From Cyclospora cayetanensis (Eukaryota > Apicomplexa > Conoidasida > Eucoccidiorida > Eimeriidae), in NCBI RefSeq assembly GCF_002999335.1, contig NW_020312767.1:1-64000 (forward strand): 64,000 nt of DNA. The letters run 5' to 3'. Position numbers and translations under genes: made by a program. Each line of letters begins with the position of its first letter. The stretch's first letter is position 1. This document shows, one piece after another, positions 29,570 to 40,533 of the stretch. The notes below the pieces were generated by a model. It had not been told where the DNA came from. It did not search any database and was given only the letters and a program-made list of their open reading frames with translations.

Positions 29570-32245
29570 ATGAGCCTGGAGGCGTGTGTAGTTTGCGTAG
29601 ACAGCAGTGCGTTCGCCCGCGATGCTGATCTGCATCCAACGCGCCTGGCGGCACAGCTTGATGCAACAAGTCTCCTGGCGAACGCAAAGCTAAATGCGCA
29701 CCGAGAGAATGCCGTTGGCATTGTGACAATGGGAGGCGACGGGTCAGTTGGTGTCCAAATGTTCTCTTCCGCCGCGCTGTGCAGTCCACCTTGCTTTGTT
29801 TAAGCATACCCTGTAAATTCCTAGGCAAATAGAGAAAGAGACAGTGCGATATCGTGAGACGAAGCCAGAATGCACCGCTGCCCTTTTTCCTGTCATCAAA
29901 AGCTTCGACTGTCTACGGTAGGTCCTGTGCGCTGTGTCTCTTCCAACTCAGAGCGAGAGTGTCAGTGTCACCTACCTCGGAGTTTGGGCGGATTCATTCA
30001 GCATTCCACGATATCTCCGCCAAAGGAGATGCCGATTTCATTAGGGGGATTCTCGTTGCGCAGGTGAGCAATGACCGAATGCTCGCCGATAATAGACAAG
30101 TTGCAAGGGAAACTCCAGCGGCGAATCAGCGGCGATGTGCACGAATTATTTTATTGTCTGCTCAATGCGTTTTGGACGGAGGGAGGCGATGATGGATGGT
30201 TAGCCGTTCGCAGTCCGGCAACGCAGCTAGCTGCATATTGCACCAAACATAGCGTCTTCGCCAATGGGCATGGATGCTGCGTCTCGTGCTTGTCCTTGTT
30301 CGTGCACTGATACACATGTGTGTCCAACGTTCATACATGTACACATGTGAATGCATGCACCGCTCATTGCTCTTTGTTATTCCGGCGTTCTGAGACTCTT
30401 ATCTCTTCTTAGTGCATTTGTATGGCGAACAGGCAGCGCGTATGCGGCTTCTGCATGCATCATTCTGCATGCGCTTGGTTTCCGTGCAGCTCGCTCTAAA
30501 GCGTCGCATGAACAAAACTCAAAGACAGCGGATCTTGCTGTTTGTCGGCAGCCCTGTGGTACGTTAGCGCCTGGCCAAAGCGCCTTTGCACGTGTCTTGT
30601 AAAGCGGGTTGATCTGCCTCTACATCACCAAAACGATTTCTGTGTTCGTTCCAAAGTGCGGGCCAACTGCTTTATGTCCTCATTCCTTTTTTGGCATTGT
30701 GCCTCAGATGGCAAGCGAGAAACAGCTTGTTCAGGTGGGGAGGCAGCTGAAAAAGAATAACATTGCGCTTGGTATGTCGCGCGCCGTGGAACGGAGGGGC
30801 GAGCCAAGAAGGGCTCTTGGCCATCTGTGTCTATGTACTATGGCCTCGGTAGTAGCTAAGTCTTTGTGTGCTACGGTTTGGGGATGGGGGGATGGCAAGG
30901 GAGGCAACGGGAGAGAGGGAGAGATGGGGAGGAAGAGGTGGGAGGCGGAGCTTTTGCACAGGCGAGGGCAACCGACTGGTCGAGGGATCTGTGGTGATGG
31001 CATCCTTCTGCTGTGCAGATATTGTTTGTCTGGCGAACGTCGAAGAAAATCGTGCCAAACTAATGGCCATGCATGCGGCCGTCAACAGCAACGACACCAG
31101 GTACTTTATACGAAACACGCTAGATGCTTCCCCTTTTTCGCAGTGCTAGAAAGTTTTCTAAAAGTTGCTTGGAGCAAGTGTTTCGTGGCATTATGGGACG
31201 ACCCTTGGGCGGTCAAAGGACAGCATCTCCCGGGGTGGGGGGGCGTACAAGTTGCAGTGTACGTGCTTCTATGGATGGTCAGTAGACGGCCACTTTTGCG
31301 ATTAGCTTCTCCGGGCCTGAGATAAAGTTTATACATATGCAAGTATATGTATACATGTTTTTTCAAGGGATGTGTTTGCTGTGCATGTTCCAGTCGCTTC
31401 GTAGAGTACCCGGCGGGCAGCACAAACCTGCTGAGTGATGTCATAGTGTCGGCCATGTTGCTGCACGATCCAGAGGCCGCTGTGGCCTCTGAGGGCACTG
31501 CAGACGCTGCAGCGACAGCAGCAGCAGTAAACGAATTCGGCGTTGATCCGAATGTCGATCCCGACCTCTACATGGTCCTCCGCATGTCCCTTGAGGAGGC
31601 GCGACAGCAACAAGCGCAGCAGCAGCAGCAGCAACAGGACTCGGCGGTAGCCGCAGCAGCCACTGGGCAAAGTGCAGCTGCAGGTGAGCACGTGCATTGC
31701 ATTAGAGGCACAGCCCGTGCAGGCGCAGCTAGACCCCTGGGGCCGTTGTCTGGGCCGACTTCCTGCCGCTGCCAGGAGCCTTGAACTCGCGCCACACCTG
31801 TGGTTACCCGTCTGAAACACACCGCAAGCCCTCCAAAATATGCACATGCCTATGTTGTTTTCTTTTGAGGGCGAAGAGCCGCGCTTCCGCGACTCATAGG
31901 CACAGAATTTTCGCACTTTGGGGCTGGGGCACACTGCATGCATGCGCAGGGGCAACAGAGCTGCCGCCCGGAACAGCGCAGATCGAAGGCCTAGAGGACA
32001 TGGACGAGGAGCTACGCCAGGCCGTTTTGCTTTCGTTACAGGACTACTGTGGAGAGCCTCCCGCCTCTGGCAGCAGCGGAGGTGCTGCAAATCAGCAGGC
32101 AGAGGCAGTCCAGGGAGGTGGCACCGGCAACGACAGCGCAGAGCTACCGGGTGAGGGGGCTCAGCAGGAGGGCGGCGCGCCCTCGGTACAGCCTGAACGG
32201 CGTGAAGGGGACTCTGCAGAGGGCGGAGACGAAACCAAGAGTTAG
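29570..32245 (+). CDS. RPN10: 26S proteasome regulatory subunit RPN10 (PSMD4), ubiquitin receptor
   Basis: Binds ubiquitin chains on the 19S particle. Seven exons: 29570-29742, 29952-30063, 30490-30558, 30708-30771, 31019-31100, 31394-31683, 31950-32245. They total 1086 nt, giving 361 residues with all phases correct. The vWA domain fills the first 190 or so residues: MSLEACVVCVDSSAFARDAD, LHPTRLAAQLDATSLLANAK, TSEFGRIHSAFHDI, LALKRRMNKTQRQRILLFVG, QLVQVGRQLKKNNIALD, LANVEENRAKL. The first ubiquitin-interacting motif is DPDLYMVLRMSLEEARQQQ; a second is MDEELRQAVLLSLQDY, encoded in the last exon. A CAG-coded Gln run and an Ala-rich stretch sit directly after the first motif. The tail is acidic and Gly-rich, ending DETKS. 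The gene converges on organellar EF-G with about 330 bp between stop codons. Confidence 0.96.
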
Positions 32246-32571
32246 TGGGTTGTCAAAAGGAGGCTTTGCCTATGAGACGGAAAGGCCCTGCGTGCGTATC
32301 CGAAGCGCAAGCGCTGTGCTACAGGCGGTGGGGGGGTGTGACGGCACCGCCGCACTGTTTGCATGTGTCGCCAGAGAGCCGCTCCTCCAACTGGAGGTGT
32401 GAGAGGGGTGTTGTAGTAGGTGTGCACCCGCCAGACGAGCGAGCTCGCGGTGCCTGCAGAAATTCGTTTCTGTTTCAGTAAGAAGGGCACGCCTGCGCAT
32501 GCGCAGTCGCGCCCTCGTTTTAGGCAGGATCTGGCGGCCTTTGCATGGTGGCCGTAGGAGTAGGTGTCTAA

Positions 32572-34983
32572 TTATCTGGGACTAACGGTTCCGGAGCGGT
32601 TCCGAACAACTTCCTCCTGGATATGAGGTGGCGCGGGCACGTATTTTAGCAGGTGCGCACTTGACGTGGCTCTGCCTTGCGTTAGAGATCTGAGGCAGGT
32701 AGTGTACTGAGACAGCTCGGCTAGAGGGACATGAGCGATTAGTTCTTTGATGGGCGCCCTCCCGCTGCCCACATCCTGCATGGACTGCATGACCCCTCGC
32801 CGGGTAGTGATGTTCGCAACAACGTCTCCCACGTACTCCTGAGGAGTAGTCACCTGCAGCAGCATGAGGGGCTCTAGGAGCGTCGGCTTCCCCGTCTTCG
32901 CTGCCTCCTTGATGGCCATAGATCCTGCGATCTTGAAGGCGAGTTCGCTGCTGTCCACGGGGTGGTGCGAGCCGTCATACAGCGTTACCAGCACGTCCAC
33001 TACGGGCGATCCCGATAGGATACCTTTCTCGAGCTGCTCCATTACGCCTTCTTCGACGGCCGGAATGAACTGGCCAGGCACCACTCCCCCCCGAATTGCA
33101 TCAACAAACTTGTTGCCGCTGCCTGGTGGCAGCGGCTCCACCGATAGCCACACCTCTCCATACTGCCCCCTTCCTCCGGACTGCTTCACGTAGCGGCCGC
33201 GTGCAGAGGCCTTCGCTTTGAACGTCTCTCGGTAAGCGACCTGGGGAGACCCCGTAGTCGCCTTGATGTTGTGCTCGCGCCGGAGGCGGTCCATGACGAT
33301 CTCCAAATGGAGCTCCCCCATGCCGCTCAAGATGACCTGTTTCGTTTCCTGGTGTAGAGACACGCGAATTGACGGGTCTTCCTTCGCGAGTTTCTGCAAA
33401 GCGGCGATGAGGCGTTCGGCCTCGTGCTTATTGGCGGTCTCAATAGCGACGCTCAGCGTCGGCTCTGGAAGATCAATAGGCTCCAGAACGAGGGGATGCG
33501 CTTTTTCGGAGAGCGTGTCACCCGTTGCAAAGTTCTTCGGACCAAGGACCGCCCCGATCTCGCCCGCTTGCAGCTGCCTAACATCCCTCCTCGCGTTCGA
33601 GTGGATCAATACCAAACGCTGCAGCCGCTCCGACTGGCGAGTTCGCGGATTGTGCACTTCCTGACCCGGCCTTAAGGTCCCAGAGTAGACACGCACGAAG
33701 GTTTGAGCTCCTAGGAAGGCGTCGCTGGCGATCTTGAAGGCCAAAGCTGCGAGAGGCCCCTCAGGGGAGTGCGGCAGCTGTACGGGTTCCCCCTGGCCGT
33801 TGCACTGCTGCGCCAGAACCAGCGGCTTATCGAGCGGCGACGGTAGGAAATCAATGACTGCATCCAATAAGGGCTGAACCCCTTTATTCTTGAGGGAGCT
33901 GCCGCAAAGCACGGGCACCAAATTCGCCGTCAGCGTCTGGTGCCGCAGCCCATGGAGGATATCGTCGAGCTCTAACGTTCCAGTGTCTAGATACTTTGCA
34001 ATGAGCTCCTCTGAGGCTTCGGCTGCACGGCCTATAAGTTCGCCGCGCCAGCGTTCAACATCCTCTTTCATGCTCTCCGGCACTGGCTCCTCCCTAAAAG
34101 AAGCCCCTAGGGGGTCCTCCGGTGTCTTCTCACCCCACACAAGAGCGACATTCCGAATAAGGTCCACGACGCCCTCAAATCCGGACTCTGCGCCGATCGG
34201 AAGCTGAACAGGCACTGCATCTCCCCCCAGCCTTTCCTTTATCTGATCGACACATCTAAAGAAGTCGGCCCCTAAACGATCCATTTTATTAATGTACGCC
34301 ACACGTGGCACTTTAAATTTGTCGCCTTGGCGCCAAACAGTTTCGGTCTGCGGTTCCACCCCAGCGACGGCGTCAAAGATCGCAATCGCTCCGTCCAGTA
34401 CCCGCAGTGAGCGCTCCACTTCGACTGTGAAATCGACGTGCCCCGGCGTGTCTATGATGTTGATGCGATGCTTTGGGCGATTCCCCTTGTAGCCTGACCA
34501 GAAACACGTAGTGGCTGCGGCAGTGATGGTGATTCCCCGCTCTCGCTCTTGCTCCATCCAGTCCATGGCCGCCTCGCCATCATGAACTTCCCCGATCTTG
34601 TGCGACACACCCGTGAAGAAAAGAAAGCGCTCAGTTGTCGTTGTCTTGCCAGCATCAATGTGCGCCATGATGCCGATGTTTCGAAAGCGCTCAAGTTGCA
34701 CGGTGTCGCCACACATGCGCGGATCTGCATGCGCCGCCGTGGTGTTTTTCGGCGGGGCAGCTTTGCGGAGCTGCTGCAGGGTGCCTCCATGTAGAAGAGC
34801 CGACCGCTCATGGCACCGCCCATCTCTGTGAAGCGGAGAAGAGTGGTGCAGAAAGGCAGACGCGCGGGATGTCGCCGGAATGCAGCCGTCACTGCGCCGC
34901 ACGGCAAAAGCCGCTGCGTAGTTTAGAGTAAGCAGCATGGTCACGCCAGCGCATAGCGCCGCGAACATGCATTTTGCGCGCAT
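32572..34983 (-). CDS. Elongation factor G, organellar (probably apicoplast)
   Basis: Catalyses GTP-dependent ribosome translocation. The frame is intron-free. I choose the Met at 34983 ([20 protein letters not shown]) because it starts a good signal peptide followed by a Ser/Arg/His-rich stretch resembling a transit peptide, the bipartite pattern of apicoplast proteins. The open frame extends 100 codons further upstream (to 35283), but that part looks like leader sequence. Motifs: G1 [14 protein letters not shown]2 [12 protein letters not shown]3 [10 protein letters not shown]4 [12 protein letters not shown]. Domain II has [14 protein letters not shown], domain [13 protein letters not shown], and domain [14 protein letters not shown] with the [15 protein letters not shown] block. 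The C-terminus ([19 protein letters not shown]) is slightly extended. It is a bacterial-type EF-G, not cytosolic EF2. A mitochondrial location cannot be excluded. Confidence 0.93.
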   Translation of the reverse strand: MRAKCMFAALCAGVTMLLTLNYAAAFAVRRSDGCIPATSRASAFLHHSSPLHRDGRCHERSALLHGGTLQQLRKAAPPKNTTAAHADPRMCGDTVQLERFRNIGIMAHIDAGKTTTTERFLFFTGVSHKIGEVHDGEAAMDWMEQERERGITITAAATTCFWSGYKGNRPKHRINIIDTPGHVDFTVEVERSLRVLDGAIAIFDAVAGVEPQTETVWRQGDKFKVPRVAYINKMDRLGADFFRCVDQIKERLGGDAVPVQLPIGAESGFEGVVDLIRNVALVWGEKTPEDPLGASFREEPVPESMKEDVERWRGELIGRAAEASEELIAKYLDTGTLELDDILHGLRHQTLTANLVPVLCGSSLKNKGVQPLLDAVIDFLPSPLDKPLVLAQQCNGQGEPVQLPHSPEGPLAALAFKIASDAFLGAQTFVRVYSGTLRPGQEVHNPRTRQSERLQRLVLIHSNARRDVRQLQAGEIGAVLGPKNFATGDTLSEKAHPLVLEPIDLPEPTLSVAIETANKHEAERLIAALQKLAKEDPSIRVSLHQETKQVILSGMGELHLEIVMDRLRREHNIKATTGSPQVAYRETFKAKASARGRYVKQSGGRGQYGEVWLSVEPLPPGSGNKFVDAIRGGVVPGQFIPAVEEGVMEQLEKGILSGSPVVDVLVTLYDGSHHPVDSSELAFKIAGSMAIKEAAKTGKPTLLEPLMLLQVTTPQEYVGDVVANITTRRGVMQSMQDVGSGRAPIKELIAHVPLAELSQYTTCLRSLTQGRATSSAHLLKYVPAPPHIQEEVVRNRSGTVSPR

Positions 34984-35600
34984 CCATGAAGGGCACTTGC
35001 CACGCAGGAGAGAGCCGCAGAGGCGAGGGAGGCTTTTTACCGGAGTCGCTAGGCCTGCATGAGCTGTTTCCGGGTTTGGTGTCGATTCAGGCACCTGCGG
35101 GCCTGCCCAGTGGCGCCCGCTCATTCGCCTCGCGTCTCGGTTCTGTGGCTTCATCTGATGAAGCCTAGCTAGACATTTGTGCAGGCGACTCGGCAGTGTG
35201 TGCAGTTTCTCTGGACCGGGTGGTAGGTGGCGGCCTTCCCGCGCGCAGGAACCCCCTGGAAGAAGCCCCAGGCACGTTCGCACCGGCCGGCAGGAAGGCT
35301 GCCTCGGTTGCCTCTAGAGGCAAAAATACGCGAGACCTAGGCATCCTAGGAAGCTAAAAAGCTGCGGAAGACAGTGGCTCTCTCTATGCGTTTGAGGCCA
35401 CCCATGGCGGTGGTGTGGGGCCCTGGGGCCTACCCGACTCGACCCCTTCTCGCTCGCCAAATGAGGGCACGAGTGCATGAAGGTGTTAATGACGTAACAT
35501 AGCTATCTTTGAGAGGATCTCGCGGTGCCAGCTGTCTGGAGAGGCCCGCCGCCTCTTCCCCCCTCTCCCCCCGTCCCCCGGGGCCGGAGTTTCATGGGTT

Positions 35601-36403
35601 TCAGGCGGTGGTATGGGATTTCTGAATCTGATGAAGAAACGCAGACCGACTCGAGCAATATCCATCGATTCAGCTCGTCAATGCGGCGAAAAGCACACGC
35701 TCACTCTTTCGTTGCTCTCCGTGAGCGCCCAGAGCTCCGCTTTCCTGGCCATGGTGCGATCCTCCAAAGCTTTCCGCGAGCCTCGCAGCCGCGCGACAAA
35801 CTGAAAATTCATGCTCATCGAGCAGCGCCTGCCGGTTTCTGTTGATCTGTTGCTTACCTTTTCCAATTCTAAGACGCGTTGGGCTGCAAGTTCATGTCTG
35901 AGACAAAAGCCTCTCAGTCGGCTGCAGGCAACAGATAAGGATGCAGCACTTGCAACGCGAATTACCTCGCCTTTTGCTTCTGCAGCTCATTGCGCAGTAT
36001 TGAACACTCCTTCCACACTTGCTCCCTGTCCTTTGTGCCCTCGTAATCTAGCTCTTGCTTCGCCCAATTTTTCAGCAGCCGTTCGACACTTTCCACTGAG
36101 TCCAGATCTGCAGCACGACCACACATACGCATGTCAGCCGAAAACCCTCTAGTACTAAAACCAATATGATGCTCTGGGTTTTTCTGTGGCCTTACGGCTC
36201 TGCGTGAGATCTGAGGAGGGGCCGGTTTGAGCTTCATCACCGTTCACGTAGGTTTCGTCAGGAAGGCCCTTTGCAATAGAAGTTCCCCGAATACGGCTTT
36301 CTTCATGGGCGATCAAGCGCCTCAGCTGCGTAATACAGCTGTTTCTCTCAGTACTTGTTACAAGGTCGAAAATCAAAGCAGATTCTTGCTGGTTACTCTC
36401 CAT
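35601..36403 (-). CDS. Small coiled-coil protein, unknown function
   Basis: Probable exons in coding order: 36403-36196, 36107-35966, a 26-nt exon 35883-35858, 35800-35705, 35627-35601. It starts MESNQQESALIFDLVTSTER; helical parts follow: ITQLRRLIAHEESRIR, SVERLLKNWAKQELDYEGTK, REQVWKECSILRNELQKQ, RVLELEK, LRGSRKALEDRTMARKAEL, ending ERIQKSHTTA. All junctions carry GT-AG signals (GTAAGG, GTAATT, GTAAGC, GTGAGC). The phase from the second exon into the 26-nt exon does not close by one base, so one junction there is wrong or the locus carries a frameshift. Charge-rich heptads suggest a coiled coil. I recognise no family. An upstream Met (frame open to 36544) is also possible. Confidence 0.5.
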
Positions 36404-37353
36404 TTTTCCGATTACGCCTAAACGGGCTTTGGGATTCGAGGATGGAGATGTCACCACCGCTCTGTCCAGGTGTATGTACAACCAATATTTAACCTGAAAC
36501 TCCCTCTGTACTTGTGTATGTCTCATAGTGGGTAGCGATATCACCGCTACGAAACCACCTGAAATTAATTAAATTTCTCGTGATTCAGGGGGCTTTAGGC
36601 AGCAGCGGCAGGACTACATTCGGGTAGAGCATGTACAACTGGCACTTGACTGCTGTTTCGGGGCAGCTAAGTTTCTATCTTATTTAATAAGATCCAGATA
36701 TTTGGCGTGCCCCTTTTGAGTTTATAGTTGCAACACCCACGGAAGGGGATGCGTTAATGCGGGTAACTCGATTACTCCTGCTGTTACAATTTTCCTTTAG
36801 GCATCACTCATGGTTCCTTGGTGTACTCACCAACAAACTGCGTTGCATCGCAGTCAGACGATGTTTAGCGGAATGTATCGCCCCCCGGTGCTTACAGCTA
36901 CCGCATTAGGCGAGAAAAGCACAGCCTGAGAAGGCGATGCATACCAAATGTTCGAAGCCCTCTTAGAGCGTACAACGCTACCCGCCGCTTGATGAAAATG
37001 GCAAGATTCTCTTGCATGGGGCTGCTCGGATTGCTACAAAGCATGCAATGGCGCCCACTTGCCAAGAAAAAGATATGGTACTTCGAGAGGAGCTGCGGAT
37101 ATAAGCCCGTACAGGAGTCGAGGGCCCCTTGAAGGTTTCCTGTACAGTGCTGTTGGACTCCGTGGTGTAGTGGACCACGTGAATTCCCCTAACCGCCGCC
37201 TCAACTTCAGGCAGCAAAAGGATGAAGCGGCAGTTGCTGCCCCTGTAAACGCTTCGTTGCTGGCATCGAACAGTGCACCTCTGAGCGCTCTCCGTGAGAA
37301 ATGAGATCACAAAAGAAGCATGCGCTCCAGTGTACCGCGTACAGGAGCCGTTG
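36404..37353. other. Intergenic, no gene seen
   Basis: Between the small coiled-coil gene and the NAR1 3' end. Short overlapping frames only; nothing supported. Confidence 0.5.
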
Positions 37354-40300
37354 TCACCACTTGAGGTCTGAAAGAGAAACCGTAGTGCCGCCTTTGGCCG
37401 CCTTTTTGGTGGGCCTGAAGCCCGTGCGGAACGCTGCAGTAACGCTAGGGGCTAACCAGAACTGCAAGGGTAGCGCAGACGAAGCCTCTTCACCGAAGAG
37501 GCTCTGCGCTACCTGCATGGCTTCCCTGTGCTGTAGCGCCTCCTCAAATTCAGTAAGGGCAGCTGCAGCGTCCTGGCCTGCCTCTGCCCCGTAGCAACAC
37601 CCAAAGAGATACAAATAGGCGGGCAGGACCAAGGGGTGCCTATGAGGAGGTATTAGCTGAAACTCGAGATGCAGCAGCTGCGTCAAACTCGTCAATGGCT
37701 CGCGCGTATTGCCAATAATCTTGGGCTCAAACGCGTTTTCTCCCTTCGAAACATTCCAGGATCGCTTCCGCGAGATGGTGCGGGGAGCTGAGGGAGCGCC
37801 CTGATGACCTGCAGCGGCTGCACCTAACCCTTGGCCACCCCCATTCAGACAGCCTCCTGGGCATGCGCCGATTTCAACCACATGCGGAATAACGGATCCA
37901 ATGCAGTTAAACCCGCCTCCTCCCACAGCGCACCCCTTCACTCTGCCCCTGGTCGCCAGGGGCCCCAGCCTTTCGCCGTAAGGCGGCTGCGGTGTCTCCT
38001 CCTTGCTTGCGAAGCCTTCATCGCCAGCTGTCCGAAGCAGCAAGCGCAGCTGCTGCGCGATGTTCTGGATGTTTCTAAAGCCATACGCAAACGCGCCTCT
38101 CAGCAGCGCAGGCGCACTGTCACTCCAGAGGCCCCTGCCCCCCCGCCCGAGGCTGCGGGGTAGATGGGGGGCCCCTTCCTGGACGGCTTCTGCTGCTGCA
38201 GCGCGCTGCTTAGAAACCAACACGCCCCGTTCCTCCGAGAACAAGGCAAGCGACTGCAGCTCCTCGTTGGGGCCCCTAATGAACTCAAGGGCCCCCGGAG
38301 AGACGTCGCGGCCAAAGAAACCGCGGGCAGTCTGCAGAAAGAGATACTCCAGGTACCCCCCACTGCCAGCCAGAACTGCTGCAGGCCTCGAGATCCAGCA
38401 CGGCTGCAAGGGGCCCCCTGCATTTCGCATTCCGGGGGCCCCTTTCTCCTGAAAAACGGTAGCCGAGGGGCAAGAGGGAGAGGCAGGCAGCCAGCGCGCC
38501 GCTGCCTCTGCCGCCTGTGCGGCCTCTGCTGCGGCACGCATTCGAGGCTCCTCAACACTGCTGCCGCATGCGCCACATCCTGGTGCAACTGCCGTTTCTG
38601 CAGCCACGCAGCTGCGGCTGCTGCTGGCGATTTCTGCTGCCCGCCGCAGACTCCGCGCTGCAAGACGCAGGGCCGTTCGCGGCACCACACAGTCTAGAGG
38701 CGCAGAGGGCAGCGTGTCAAAGGATCTGTTGGCTGCCTGCAACAGCGACGGCAACTCAGAGGTTGCCAGCACCAAATCAACTTCAGCCCAGGAGCCTCCA
38801 GGGGTGCCAAAAGCCAGACGCGATGCAGGAAACGCAGCTAAAGGCCTGTCCACAGCCTCCACTTCTTGATGCTCCTGTTGCTGTTGCTGTTGTTGCTCCT
38901 GTTGCTGTTGTTGTTGTTGTTGCTGTTGTTGCTGTTGTTGCTCCTGTTGCTGTTGTTGCTGTTGTTGCTCCTGTTGCTGTTGTTGCTGTTGCTGCTGTTG
39001 CTGCTGTTGCTCGCGATGCTCGAAAACAGGCCTCGCAGCCTCCAGCTTCTTGTCGAAACAGGGCATCAAGCAAACATGCACCACCTCATCAGGAGTCAAT
39101 CCAGCCCGTCTGGCACATGCATTTCCTGCCCCTCTTTTGGTTGCCGCCTCTGCAGGTGCTGCTGCAGGTGCTGCTGCTGCTGGCCCCGTACCGCTTGCGA
39201 CATAGCAGGTGAAAGGCGATCGCCGCAGCAGGGATCGAAGCAGATCCCATGGCTTGAACGTCTCTGCTGCTGCACTACACGGGGATACTCGTTGATCCGT
39301 TCGCGCCAAGCGAGGCGTTCCCTCAGCCCCAGCACCGTCGGCTGCAGAGAAAACAGCAATGCCTGCTCCTGGCCATGCATGCGACTTGATCGCGAGCAGG
39401 AAAGCCTCGGCTTCGACCGCCGTACGAGCCGCCGACTTGCACAGCAAGCCTTGGATCTGCTGCGCGCTTCGGACGCGCGAGAGGAAGGATAACATAGGCG
39501 CTTCAAGACTCTTTTCCGCATACAAGACGAAGCCAGGGCAGAAGGAAGTGATGAGAGGCAGCGGGCCGCTGCTCGGCAGCAGCTGCGAAAGAGCCGCTTC
39601 AGCTTCTGCACTGCAGCCGTGCGCGTTGGCTGTCTGCAACCCCTCTTCCAGACGCACTTGATGGCTGTACAGCCTCCCTGCAAGCTCCTTCTGCGTTTCC
39701 AAAAGTGCGAGAGACTCCGCTACGGCCATGGAGAACACAAAGTCGGCACCCAGCAAGCGAAACAAGAAGGAGAGACGGCCGGCCGCGATATCTGCGGAGC
39801 ATCCAAAGTGGACAGACACTGCAGCAATCGACTGGGAGCTGAGCGATACGGCGACGATCTTGGGAATAGGGTCCCATCCATGAGATGCGTCCAGCTGTGA
39901 AGTGTAGATACCTCGGCTGCGTTTCTTGGACACCAACGAAAAAAACTGTTCTGTGGATTGCTGGTTTAACAGGATGTCTTCTGCCGACGTGAGGCAGCCG
40001 CTGCAGCTTAGGCAGTCCGATAGTGAAATCTTCGCCACACGGCTGGTCTCAGTAACATCGGAAGGGGCTGCTGCTTTTGTGGCGCTGTCTCGTTGAGTCC
40101 TCGCTGAGAAGTAGTGTGGTGCCTGGGCCTGTACTGGCTGCTGTTGTGTTGCGGCTGCCTCGTCGTCTGGAGGGAGGGATGGCTGCGCTTGCGCTTGGGC
40201 CTGCGGCTCAGCACTAGGGGTTGCAACGTCATCTTTTTCGGCTAGAGATGCCGATCCCGCTCCTGCTGCTGACGCCGCTGATGACGCTGTTGTCGCCTTT

Positions 40301-40533
40301 GCTGCTGTGTTGCGTTGGTCTGCCCTGCGCCGCCTCGAGGCTGTTGCTGATCTGGTACCCACCGTCCCTACAGTGTATGCTCCCGCTGTATCTGCAGCAG
40401 CTACGTCCTTCCGAGGCTTTCCTTGTTCTGTGTCTGTTGTCGGCCGCAGTAGTGGAAGAACGCATTCTTGTGACGGACTCAGGTAGTCGTCTAGAGCGCC
40501 TAGGCGGACGGCGCCGCTGAATTCATGCGTCAT
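37354..40533 (-). CDS. NAR1: Cytosolic Fe-S cluster assembly factor NAR1 (NARFL/IOP1-like), with polyglutamine insertion
   Basis: NAR1 carries Fe-S clusters from the cytosolic scaffold to the targeting complex of the CIA pathway. One intron-free frame of 1059 residues, about twice the usual 450-600. The N-terminal [4Fe-4S] site is seen as FSGAVRLGALDDYLSPSQEC (Cys24) plus DCLSCSGCLTSAED (about 172-179). The H-cluster-like cysteines are in TSFCPGF (about 330), MPCFDKKLEA (about 489) and ACPGGCLNGGGQ (about 893). The last residues are SLSDLKW; a terminal Trp is known in NAR1 and CIA clients as a docking signal. The excess length is low-complexity: Gln/Ala-rich between the two N-terminal cysteine sites, a Q/E run of roughly 45 residues just after the MPCFDKK motif, and Ala/Ser-rich spacers. 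The insertions lie between, not within, the conserved blocks. Confidence 0.93.
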   Translation of the reverse strand: MTHEFSGAVRLGALDDYLSPSQECVLPLLRPTTDTEQGKPRKDVAAADTAGAYTVGTVGTRSATASRRRRADQRNTAAKATTASSAASAAGAGSASLAEKDDVATPSAEPQAQAQAQPSLPPDDEAAATQQQPVQAQAPHYFSARTQRDSATKAAAPSDVTETSRVAKISLSDCLSCSGCLTSAEDILLNQQSTEQFFSLVSKKRSRGIYTSQLDASHGWDPIPKIVAVSLSSQSIAAVSVHFGCSADIAAGRLSFLFRLLGADFVFSMAVAESLALLETQKELAGRLYSHQVRLEEGLQTANAHGCSAEAEAALSQLLPSSGPLPLITSFCPGFVLYAEKSLEAPMLSFLSRVRSAQQIQGLLCKSAARTAVEAEAFLLAIKSHAWPGAGIAVFSAADGAGAEGTPRLARTDQRVSPCSAAAETFKPWDLLRSLLRRSPFTCYVASGTGPAAAAPAAAPAEAATKRGAGNACARRAGLTPDEVVHVCLMPCFDKKLEAARPVFEHREQQQQQQQQQQQQQEQQQQQQQQEQQQQQQQQQQQQQQEQQQQQQQEHQEVEAVDRPLAAFPASRLAFGTPGGSWAEVDLVLATSELPSLLQAANRSFDTLPSAPLDCVVPRTALRLAARSLRRAAEIASSSRSCVAAETAVAPGCGACGSSVEEPRMRAAAEAAQAAEAAARWLPASPSCPSATVFQEKGAPGMRNAGGPLQPCWISRPAAVLAGSGGYLEYLFLQTARGFFGRDVSPGALEFIRGPNEELQSLALFSEERGVLVSKQRAAAAEAVQEGAPHLPRSLGRGGRGLWSDSAPALLRGAFAYGFRNIQNIAQQLRLLLRTAGDEGFASKEETPQPPYGERLGPLATRGRVKGCAVGGGGFNCIGSVIPHVVEIGACPGGCLNGGGQGLGAAAAGHQGAPSAPRTISRKRSWNVSKGENAFEPKIIGNTREPLTSLTQLLHLEFQLIPPHRHPLVLPAYLYLFGCCYGAEAGQDAAAALTEFEEALQHREAMQVAQSLFGEEASSALPLQFWLAPSVTAAFRTGFRPTKKAAKGGTTVSLSDLKW
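38868..39013 (-). repeat. CAG/CAA tract encoding polyglutamine within NAR1
   Basis: About 145 bases of CAG, CAA and occasional GAG codons in the NAR1 sense direction, giving Q runs with regularly spaced E. The opposite strand reads as a poly-Leu frame that is not a gene. Confidence 0.9.

Noticed and set aside
30609..31325. 238-codon plus-strand frame
   Set aside because: It crosses two RPN10 exons in the wrong frame and their introns.
38866..39492. Plus-strand frame with a long poly-Leu run
   Set aside because: It is the reverse complement of the CAG tract in NAR1 and has no conserved block of its own.
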